From JAIEPM01 sp964546815 (GTDB taxonomy: Bacteria > Cyanobacteriota > Vampirovibrionia > Obscuribacterales > Obscuribacteraceae): a DNA stretch of 64,000 nucleotides. The notes beneath the pieces were generated by a model. That model saw only the letters and a list, made by a program, of their open reading frames with translations. It ran no database searches and was not told the origin of the DNA. The position numbers were made by a program, and so were the translations under genes. This document shows, piece by piece, positions 36,301-48,300 of this stretch. Numbering within the stretch: the first letter of the stretch is position 1; each line of letters opens with the position of its first letter. Location of the stretch: positions 52,247 through 116,246 of the forward strand of contig CAZJLR010000020.1 in the NCBI GenBank assembly GCA_964546815.1, in the 5' to 3' direction.

Positions 36301-39300
36301 TGTTGGACAAAATGACCCCGGTCGAGTCATGACACTTGCTCTTGATGCGATGAGGCTTGGCAAAACCAGCGAATCGACGCAGATGGAATTGGGCAATTGG
36401 GGCACGGGCAACTCGAATGCAGATATAAAGAAAATCTTTGACGGTATGAAAGAAGACGACCGTCGCCGCATTCAGCTCGGCATGGACTTACGCATGTCTC
36501 TTGATGGACCAGGCAGATATAGTAAGCAAAATCCAGAAGCAATCAGCCGCGGCAAAGACCTCGTTGAAAAGCTAAGCCGCGGAGAAATCACGCAAGAGAA
36601 GCTCAGTAAAGAACAAAAGCTAGACCTGGCACATTTCAGGCGGGCAGAAGCACAAGCTGTGCTAAACGACCCGAAAACAGCCTGGGCTGCCAAAAATGCA
36701 CTGGACAGCTATGACCAACTCTACAAAACTGCCGGACGCCAATCGATGTTTGACGCGAGAAACACTCGCTATCGAAATGAATACTTGCAATCTGCTGCGG
36801 GCGCAGGTTTCTCTCAGGAAATGGGAGATAAAAACATCAGCATGATGTGGTGGAACAGCAGCAAAGACGAGCACATGAAAACAGTCGAAAATATGGACGA
36901 ACGCAGCTACACTTCGCTGACTGCAAATCGCCATATTCGCTCGCTCAACGACAAATATATGGAGCAAAATTTCAAGTACGAACGAGGCGAGAAAGCCAAA
37001 GAACTAATCGATCAAAAGCTCCATTTATCAGATGACTTACTGCATCTCGGCAATGATGGAAAAGATAAGGTACGACTGGGCAAGGCTTTCGGAGAAGAAC
37101 AAAAAGTAAGCCTGAAAGATCTTCTTCCTAAAACAAGAAATATTTCTCAAGCAACTTTCGACCAATTAATTGCCGATAGAAAAGTCGACAAAGAAATTGA
37201 AACCGGGCAAAAACTTCAAGACCAAATTGATCGTGGTAAACGTCATGAACAAGTGCTCAAAGAAGGCGAGCAACTGACAAAACTGATTAACGAGGGCACG
37301 AAAAAAGAGACGCAGCTTAACACAAAAGAGACTGAAGCTCTGGCTTTGTTCAGACGTTCTCAAAAGCCGGCAAATGAACTTTCGGCCGAAGAAAAGCTTG
37401 CTGAAAGTCTTAGCAAGGCAGCAGTCCAAAAATATCACGACAGCCTGCTTCGCGATGGTCAAGACAAACTTAGCCCAGCAGAAAAGAAGTCACTTGAGGC
37501 ACTTGCAAATTACAATGCTTTGCTCAAAGTAGAAGAACAAATCAAAGACGGACAAAAGTTATTCAAAAACATTGAAGAGGGACGGCATATAGCTGAAACC
37601 CTGGCAGGCAGAGCAAACTTGAGCCATGAACAAAAAGAACAACTCGCTCTTTTTGATAAATTTAGCGGACTCAATGGCAAACTCGCTGACTCTGATCAAG
37701 CAAATCTCGCATTATTCAAGGCCTGGCAACGCACACAGGGTACGTCTTTGCTCGAGTCATTCAGCTCAGCAGAAAAACTGAACGCAAGTTTAGTTGGCAA
37801 AAATCCCGAGGAAAGAGCAAAAGCACGTATACAGCTCAACGAAAAACAAATTGAAGATCTAGCCAAATTTAATGAGCTGAAAGACGGCGAAAAGCTTAAT
37901 GGACAGATCAATGAAGGACGAAAACTTTCACTGCAAATTGCAGCCGGAAAAACAAACGAATCAAGCTTGAATGAGGATCAAAGAGAGCAGCTAAGCTTAT
38001 ATAAGCAATACTCAGAAGCAAGTCTTTCAAAAAACAACAAGTATCTGCTTGAGCAGTACAGAGCTCTAGAGAGCGCCAAAGCCGAGCCTAGCGCACCGAC
38101 ACTGAACCCACAAAGTGCGCAGAATATTCAATCGATGCAGACGCTGCAAAATCTGCAAAGTTACCGCGAAGACAAAACCGGACTTAGAGTCTTTCTAGAC
38201 GGACGAGACCTGGCAAGGTCTCTTGACTCCATGTCTACTTCAAAGCAAATTGATGCTCTTCGTGCATTGGATAACGACCCGTCCAAGGCCGGCGATAAAT
38301 TTGCCTTAGAAAGCTATCGCCATACTGTATATGAGTTAGCGAAGGACAACATAAGACGTGATATTTCTGAAGTTCTAACTGATGTAAACCATACATTTTC
38401 AGCCGATTTCAAATCGCTGCAAGAAGCAATCATCAATATGAAGCCGGCAGAGAGACAGCGTTATGCAACAAACGAAAGCTATCGAGCCGAAATCAACACA
38501 GCCGTCGAGAAATTATTGAGCAACTATCCAAATGCAAAACAAGCTACATTGCATTTACTTGACCAAATCAAAACTAACCCAAATAAAGCTCCAGAGAAAG
38601 ATGTAATTTTCGATTTGTTCTCGAAATCAGCTGACGGCAAAATTTCTGCCAGAGAAGCTGCATTGTCTATTCAAGAAGCATTCAATGGACCAAATGGCAA
38701 AGAATTAGCACGCAAACTTGACGAAAAATCAGCTGACTATGATGCCAATTTTGCCAAATCATTTGAAAAAGCCTGGAAGTCTCATTTCCCAGCAGGCTAT
38801 CTGCGAGCTCAAGATGAATTCCGCAAGATGGTTATAGAGCCAATCAAAACTAACGGCTTCATCAGCCTGGCAACACTGAGAGATCTCAGTGGCGGAATTA
38901 TTGAAGCAGACAAATTAGCAAGAGAATTACTGAAATTAAATGATACATCCAGAGAAAAATTTCTCATTGCTGAAAAGGATCATTTAGGAACTTACTTTAG
39001 TGGTGAACGCAAAACCTTTGTTGAGACAATACTGGCAGAAAAGGGACCAATAGGAGTCGAAGACAAGCTGCGCGCCATCCATCTGGGAATAATTCCGTCC
39101 GATGATTTGATCAAAACACTGGGCGAAATCAAATCAATGGACGAGCGGCGTTCGGTCGTAAACAACTATGCAAGCAAATACAAATCGGACTGCCTGAAAG
39201 ACATGGTTAACCAGGCAGCATCAGCCGATTTGGGTAGAGTTGAAAACGCACTTAAAACACGTGATTTGACTTCGCTCGAGCAACTTTACAGAGCGCAAGA

Positions 39301-42300
39301 TCACAGCGCAAGAATCACCGGAACAGGCTGGGGCACCCGAGGCTGGAATTCAACAGCCTATCAATTGGACAACCGCATGGGTGAGCTCAGCAAATTGATT
39401 GGCAACGACAATGCACAATTCAGAGAAACAGACCAGGCGAAAATTGACGAGCATCTTGGCGCTGTATGGGATGCCCAGGCTGGGGTAGTCGAAACACAAA
39501 AACAAATGGCTAATGTAGCCAGAGACATCGGAATTGCAGTATTCGCAACTGCACTGACTATTGGCTCTGGAGGCACAATGTCCTGGGCGGCAATCGCCAT
39601 GTTCACCATGGCTGCTGCTGGAGCTAGCGCCGGAATGACAAAGTGGGCAATGGGCGGCAATGCCAGAATGCGCGATCTCGAAGAATCAGCTAAGGATGGC
39701 GCGAAGAGCGCATTGATTCAGAGCATTGGTCCTGGGCACATCCAAAAAATATGCGGCATGGGCAAAGTTGCAGCACAACAAGCAGCTGGACAGTTGCTGA
39801 AAGAAGCTGCATTTAAGGGACTATCTGAAGCTGAAAAGAAAATCGTCCAGGCAGAAATTGAACAAGCTGTCGTTAAGGCATTACGTGACGGGGTGCAAAG
39901 TGCATCAAAGAAAGGATTTGATCAACAAATAAATCACGCCGCCATGGAAGTCCTGCGAAACAACAAACTGACAAGCAAAATCATAAACGAGCTTGGTCAG
40001 GAAGGCGCTAAGGCACTAGAAACAAGTTTCAACTCAGCCGCGCAAAGTGCTGTTCGTTCGCTTGGCGAAAGCTATGTCCAAAAAGAAACGGCTACTGCAA
40101 TGGAACGCGCACTCAGCCTTTCTGTCCGCGAAGGAAAGTCGCTCATGTGGAGTCATGGTGCTGCCACATTCAACTCAGTTACAGTTGAAACACTAGATAT
40201 GCTTGCCTCTGGAAAAATCAACCTATCGAACATAGGGGATGGATCTTTTCTCACTGACGCCAGTATTTTGAAACAATATGGCGATTCATTGAGAGGTGGC
40301 AACCTCGCTGCAGGCGGCGGTCATCTGGCTGGGCGGCTAGCTCACCATCTGGTAAACCCGGAAGTGATCGCCAATAGATTAGCCCTAACAAGTAAACTTG
40401 ACCCCAGCACAATGCGTATGGTGACATCGGGTTTTCTTGACGAGCGCTCGGCTAGATTGCTTGGTAATGCCAGCCATTTTGGTGCTTCGGGAATGTTTAT
40501 GGCTGCTGGTATGACTGGAGCCAATACACTAAACGCCGGCTACGAAAATTTGGTGCATGGTAAAGCTGCTTCGCCTACAGAGAATTTGACAAGTTTCATC
40601 CAGTACGGCATCGCTCCATTTATGACCGGAGTACATACAACCTTCAAGGCTGCGCAAATCGCCCCGGTGGGGCAAGCAAGATTTGGTTTGCAACATGAAG
40701 CCAGCGTCAAAACCAGCGAGCCGCTAAAAGGCACGCAATTTCATGAAAAGCCGGTGGTGAAATATGATAGCCCAGTGCTTGAGGCTACAAATTTCAGCAA
40801 ACCGGCAGTCATTGAAAATGGCAAAGGTAGCATAAGTGGTGGCACTGTTGAGCTACGAGGCCAGAGCACAAAGATCACTGCTAACGTTCCCAAAGGTGAA
40901 ACTCTCAAAGTTGTAGTAAGCGACCCTGCTGCTATCAAAAATTTCGATATCGCTAAAGAAAGTCAGGGCAAAGTAGAGTTTGTCTTGCCTGACGGACACC
41001 CAGCAACACGTGAATTGGTAATGCAGCATATGGCTCAGCTTGCTGATGGTCGTGTTGAGATAAAAGCGCTTTCAGTCAATGGAGAAGCGCGATCATTAGT
41101 CAGCCGAGAAATGGCAAGGTCCTTTGTTGCCCAAACAGAACAAGCTGATGGCTTGGCGCCACTCTGGCGTCCAGAACGCAACCTTTCAGGCAGCGAACTT
41201 GCAAAACTAAGTCAAGAACTGGGCGTCGACGCAGGTAAGTTGGCAGATGCGGCAACAGCACAAAAATACCTGGATACCTTAGGCAAAACACTAGAATCGG
41301 TGCAAGACTCCGCGCGACAAGCGGCAGAAAAATATGAGCCTTTCAAGCAAAATTTCGACAAAGCAAAACTTGCCATAGAATCTGAGCTAGCTAAAGAAGG
41401 CTTGTCCTTACCGCAAGATAAGGATTTTAGCGAAGCATCGCTGCGTACATGGGCAGGCAATAACAATGAGCGAAACCAGCTAGTCGACAAGCTGCTAGAA
41501 ACTCGCAAAGCAAACGGCGACGCAATCAAAGAGTTTAACCGACAACTCGATACTGAATTGCAAAAGGTAGAAGACGCAATAAACAGATTCAATTCACAGG
41601 AAGGAAATCCGCCGGTTAAACTGAAACGCTTCGGAGATGTACAAGTTGGTGATGCGTCCTACCGAGACGGCGTTATCAAAGTTAATACAGAAGACATGGC
41701 TAACAACCCTGCAAAATTCCTGATCAACACATATCACGAGAATGCCCACGTCTCCCAGGACGCAGAAGTATTGCGATACATCAGACAGGAAATGGCCGCT
41801 AAAGAATTTGGCATAAGTTCCGATAAGGTAACTGCAGAACAGCTAGCAAAAATAAAGCCGGAACAAGTGGCAGCTCAATATGCAGCGATGGCGCAACATA
41901 ACGCCGACCCGGCCAATCAAAAGCAGTGGCAGAGTTTTGTCGAGAAGGCACTAAATAGCCCACCTCTAAGCAAGGAAAGTCTTGTACGCGCTGAAAACAT
42001 TGTGAAGAGTATGGCTGATATGGCAAATCAGACAGGCCCGACCGATGTAGAAATCAGACGTGACTACAGCAGCATCCGAGACGCAAAACGCTTTATGGTT
42101 TCGGAAACTGGTGTTGGCGCTCAAGAATTGCTTTTGATTTTGAATAAGGCTGCCCAGGGTGACGGCACAGCACTCAACCTCGCGCAACGACTGATGGGAG
42201 CCGATGCGGAAAACCTATTAAAAGGCAATGCAAATGACTCAAAATCAGGGGCAGCAAAAGACAGTTCTTCGCAAACACGTGTTAGCGCAATCAAAGAACT

Positions 42301-45300
42301 TGTAGAACTTGCAAAACAGGTTGACATTACAAAACCTAATGCAAATCTTGAAACAAGAGCGCGAGCCGCTTTCGATAAATTATTCGAAAGTCGCGTCGCT
42401 CAACTTAATGAACAGATGACCGAAGCATACGGTCAATATATGCGCACTCATGAAAAAGACGCGTTAGCAGCTGAAAATTATCTGCGCCGTGTTGGTGCTG
42501 ATTTCCTATCGAAGCTAAGCAAAGACTCAAGAATTGCTTTGCCGACAGAAGTTCTTGGCGGGCAGCAAAATGGTCAAAATCAAATGGCTTCGTTCCACTC
42601 TGAGCAAGTAAAAGCTCAAGAAGCGATAAGCTCAGTATTGAAAGCATTAGACAAACCTGCACCAAAAGCACAAGCAGGTTCAGTCGCAAATGCAGCGAAT
42701 GCACTTGAATTGACTAGAAAAGGACTTGAACAATTAAACGATTTGATAATACAAGGCAAAGTTAATCCTGAAACAGCAAAACACCTTGCAGAACTTGCCT
42801 ATCAAATGCGAGGCAGCGCGCCCTTAAGCCCCGAAATCATAGCAGAATTAGCCAAGCTAAATCCTGCAAGTGCAGAAAAATTGCTAAATGAATTGCCGAT
42901 CAAAGTTTCAAAAGATCTTGTAGACGCAGTAAAGTTTAGAGCACTAAATGCAGAGCAACTAGAAAATGCACTTTCCGGCTCCAACATACAAAGTAGCGCA
43001 AGCAACTCGCTTGCTCCTCATATGGCCGCAATCGAATTACTTCGGGTTTCGCCGAAGGAACGCAGCATAGAACAAGCTAGAAACATTCTTGACTTAAAAC
43101 AACCTGCACTAGACTCGATGTTTAAGAACCCCTCAGTGACGCCTGCAGGACTAGAAGCCGTGCTCAAAGCGATGGAAGGCAAATCTAGCGGCAACGAGGC
43201 ATTAGACAGCGTACTTAACAAGCAAAGCTTAAATCAAATGATTGCATCGCAGAAAGATGCAGCAGAGCTAATTTCACAACTTGCATTGCTTGCAGGAAAA
43301 CAACTCGAAGGCAAAACAAATTTGAGCGCAGAAACAGTTACTGCTTTTGCAAAGCTCGACCACACTTCAGCTTCTTATGCTCGCCAACTCACAGGCGACC
43401 CTCGCATAAGCGACAGCACACTGCAAAAAGCTTTCGCTGATTTGGCAGCGCTGAAAGGCCAAAGTGCAGGCATTGAATTGAGCATAAATTATTTCAGTCT
43501 TGCCAGCAAATCTCCAGAAACATTCGAAAAACTCATGCAACTCGATGATGCATCTTTGCGTCAGAGCACGGCTTCGGCAGCCACAAAAGAAGCCGGCAAA
43601 CTAAACGCCGAGTTGATAGACAAGATAGCCTCGCTTGGCGCGCACTCAGAACAAATGAAAGACTTGCTCAACAAGATTCTTTCTCAACCTCGCGCGGAAA
43701 ACACATTGCGCTTTGGACAAATTGAAGATTTAGCACGCGCTGTAAGCAAAGCAGACGGATTGCGCGCAGAAGATGCGGCAGCCATTAAGAAAGCATGGGA
43801 CGCAGGACTAATTACAGGCACTGATTTTGGTCAAACACTAAAACGTCCCAGCCTGCAAGATGCACTTCACTTTGCCGAACTCGGTTTGATCAAAGACAGC
43901 GACACTTTCAGATCTTTTGCAAGCGCATCAAAGGCAGACGCGCAAGCAATCAAATCTGCGCTAGAGAAAGGTCAAATTGCAAACTCTGAAGCGCTGCAAA
44001 AGCTGCTCAGCATCGACAACAGTGAGGGACATGCTGGCAGACTTCTGGCCATACTGCGCAGTGAAGCAGCATCCACGAAAGCAGCGCTAAGCTCTGCTGA
44101 TCTACAGAAGTTAATGGATAGCGCCGACCTCACATTTGAACATTCGTTGACAATTGATCCGCGTTTTCATCAGGCGCCTGCCAAAGCTCAAATGCAGCAA
44201 GAGATGGCTAAAATGCGAGATGCGTTGACTGAGCACATAAGCCCAGAAACAAAAGAGAACTTAACTTCTTTTATTCGCAATTTCGACGAATCATCTCCAA
44301 ATGCGCAAGCCAGAATGAAAATGCTAGAAGACCTGAGTTCTGCTGTAAAGGAAAATCCGGCAGCCCCGAAAGAAGCTATAGACATTGTTGCCGATGGACT
44401 CAATATAGATCGTGGTGGATTGACTCAATCTACGTTCATGATTGACGCATTCATAAGACGCCCAGATGGAGCCAACACTCAAAAGGCAATACAAGAGCTG
44501 GCCAGCCACTTCACTGTAAAGAGCCCTGGTCAAAATGTTCAAGCAAGCATGCTGGGAGTTCCCGGTTGGAAGCCTGTGATAGACACAGGCACTGGACGCC
44601 CACTTACGTCAAATGGCAAAACCGTTTATGAAAACTCGGGACGAGTTACAGTGTCGAGTGCCGAAGCGTCAAAATTTGACGCAGCACTTTTCCGCAAGGT
44701 CGCTGAGGCTGACGGCAAAGTTGTGCTTGAGCTCAAGAAGCCAATTAGATTGGCTGCCTCAATTGACGATGTTCTGGTTTCAACAATTCATGCAAACTCA
44801 GTTGGAAAAGCAAATTGCGCAAATTGTAATCGCGCATTACTGAGAAATTTGGCAGATCTCCAAACCGGCGCTCGCAAACTCGATGATGCGCGCCTTGCCG
44901 CACCGGAGGCACAAGCACTAGCACACGTCACATCATTCAACTATGACAAAACAGGAGTCAGCGCAGCTCTTCCATTTGAAACACTAGTCATGGAAGATTT
45001 TAAGAAGCTGCAGCCGGGCGTTTATAGAGCTGAGACAGTAGCAGCCTTCCAGCAATCAAGCAACCACTCTGAATTTCACACATTCACGATTGTTGCTCCT
45101 GCTGACGGTGGAGCGCCCTACATTCTGGACGCATCCAACGGACAACGCCAATCGATTGATACATACGGAACCAGATTGAAGCTTGAAAAACTCAGTCTCG
45201 AAGGAACACGCACAAGTCTGGAAATACCTGGTCAAAAGCCGGGAAGCACAGGGAAAAATGCTGGAGAGATGCAATCGTGGAACACCGCCGATGCAAATGC

Positions 45301-48300
45301 GCCGCTAGATAGAACTGCAATAAAGAGCATTCTAGACCAGGCTGCAAGCACCAAAAACGATTCATTACATCCAGAATCACGAAATGCCGCAGCTACAAGA
45401 CAAATGTACGAAACACATTTGCAAAACGGCACAATTTCTCCAATCGAACTTCAAAAGCTTTTGAAATTGCCGTCAGAGGATAGAGGCTTGATTGAAACCC
45501 TTCTGAAAGGTCAAAAGCTCTCACAGAAGGCGTTTTCCGACCTGATGAAACTAGAGCCCAAATCGATTGAACAGATCTTCAGCTTGCCAGCGAATGACTA
45601 TGACAATGCGATGAAATTTCTCGAGAACCGAGTTCTAGATTCACAAAGTATGGACCGCTTGATGGCAATGAACTCTCTAGAAAGGAAGGTTGCATTCGAG
45701 TTTATCCAGAAAGCAGCTTCAGACAGCAACAAAACCATTTCAGCCGAGTCTATTGCTCTATTTGTAAGCCTGCATCACGCAGACCGCAACATCATAGCTA
45801 GAGCGCTTTCACCGCAAACAAAAGGCGTAGTGCCATTAAGTCCAGAGCAAATCAACCTGGCACTTTCTGTGCCGACAGTAACACTAAACGAAGGACACCA
45901 AGTAAGTTATGCCTCTTCGTTAGTTCAAGGAATGCAGAAAGGTTTAATAACCCAAGACCAGATAAAAACATTCGCCAGTTTCGACCCTGATGCGCGTGCT
46001 GGTTACTCATCATTGCTGCGAGGCAGCACACTCAATGCTGCAACGGCAAAACAACTTTTCGAAATGATTAGAACTGAACAAATCCCGGGGACAGCAGTGC
46101 AAGACCTCAGCTCGGCTGCTATCAGAGGCTGGGTTACAGACAAGTCACTCGGATCTATTTTGACTACAGAGCCGATTGTTCGTGATGCTGCGCTCAGAAG
46201 CATTCACGAAGTGCCCCGTGAGCAAACTCCAAATTTAACCGAGACAATTCATCGACTATCATTCTTGAATGAACTGCGCAAGCAAAGCATCATAACTGAA
46301 ACAAGCATGAAAGACCTTTCGGTACCACAGGCGCACGACCTGATTGTAAATCCATTGCTAATGGCAGAAAAGAGTAAGCCAGCAGCAGAAAGAGTCGCTC
46401 CGGAAAGCATTCAAAAGCTGCTGGAGCTGAGTAAATCGGCTGCGATCAGCCCCGACACTCTCGAAGCATACCGCGCAGCTTTGAGCGACGGTATTCTAGA
46501 CCGCAATTCACTTAACGCCATGCTTTCGCAGTCGCCAGAAATTAGAGCTGCTGCTGAAACTTTTATGAAAGGAGCTCCGGCAGAGTTTGCCAAACTCTTA
46601 CGCGAAGGCAAGTTTAACGAAATGCATTCTCGCCGTGCAGAACTCAGCCCAGCGGCATCAAGTGTCTTCCCAGACATGTTCCCAGAAGGTTCGAAATTTG
46701 ATTTCAAAGCACCGGATGTCCCCTCACAAAAGCAAGTGATAAAAGACATCAGTGAAATGCTCACACGCATGAATTCAGGGGATTTTAAGGGTGCATTGGC
46801 ACTTATGGAATCTAACACCGTAACGCCCGAGCTTCACACAGAAGTGAGCGTTGTACCAAAAATACAATGGGTCGAAAAACGTATTTCTCTAGCTGATTTG
46901 AATAATGGGCAAGCCCTCAAGGTAATGCTCGATTTCATGAAATCACAAGGACATGCCTACGGCACTCAAACACAAAGCAACAATCCAAACGCCATATCGC
47001 ATCAAATTAGTGCAGCCGACCCCATTGTCGAACTGCCAGGGGGCAAACAATTCAGATTGAGAGATGCTTCAAAGATTTACGACGATCATAAATGGAGAAC
47101 AGCCAGTCCAAACGAACGAGCCCTGATTGAAAGCATCCAACAAACCCCTTCGGGCAAAGCGATGCTAGGAAAAACAGCCATGATTGTCATGGAAGAATGG
47201 GCTCATACGACACAAAGCACCACTGGCGGTATCTCACGCTTCACTGGTGAATTCCAAATGTCACCCGAGTTTACAGCTCTGAAAACTTTCTGGTCCGATC
47301 GCATACCAGATGCAAAGCAAAGAGAAGCCACTATTAATGAAGCCCTTCGAGAGATAGACATTGCAGCAAGCCTCCGGGAAAGCGGACTGTCTACAGATGG
47401 CGTAAAGAAAATTCTCGGAGATCAACATTTAGCTGGAGAACGTGAATTCTTCTACCGCTTCCTCGAACGCACACAAAAAGAATCGAAGCCGGCCGCAGCA
47501 CAAAAAAGCATGGAAATGGCTTCTATCAAGGACACAGCGCCAACTCTTAATGCGGAGCAATTGGAAGCCGCAAACAAATTGATAGCTTTCTTAGAAAAGC
47601 CAAGAAAAGTTGCGGGATTCACATTTGAACAAGGATTCAAATCAGGATTAGGAAAGAACGCAGAATTAGACAAAACCCTGGAATTCTTCTTGCTATCGAG
47701 CAAAACTTGGAATGCAGAAAGCGAAGCAAACAAATCAGTATTACGCGATTACTTGCGCGCAAAATTCCAAGAAAAATACGAATCAAAAGCTGCAGAATCG
47801 GCGCCAAAATCGAAAACAAAAGAAGCAGATTACGAATCAGGCAAAATATTCCAATCAGACCTATCTGCTGAAGTGGTGAAGAGCAAAGGCAAGCCGGTGA
47901 CCTTAGCGAAATTTATCGAAGACCTTGGCTCGCACACAACAGGTGAGACAAAGCATAATTTGAAAGAGCACCACAATTTAGAGGATTATGCAACAGCTAT
48001 TCAAGACTCACCATACAAAGACATGAAACCAGTCAGAGTGCTAGGAGCCGGCTTCGAATCGGTAGCAATCTTGATGGAAAACGGCATGGTATTAAAGCTT
48101 ACAAGAGATGTGCTGGGTCAGTCTATTGATCATGAGGACTGGGGCAGCAGAAAATTTGACTCGCCACTTTATGGGCTTAACGAAGAAGGAAAATTAGAAA
48201 AAGGCATACAACACGAATTAGACTTACCGGGAGAGGCCAAGCTTTTTGTATACATGCAGCCTAAAGCAGAAACAAATGAAGACAAAATCGGTGCGCATCC

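Noticed and set aside
38600..38660. EF-hand in the giant protein (SKSADGKISARE)
   Set aside because: The 12-residue loop spacing fits, but the first and third ligand positions are Ser instead of Asp/Asn, and no second hand is visible.
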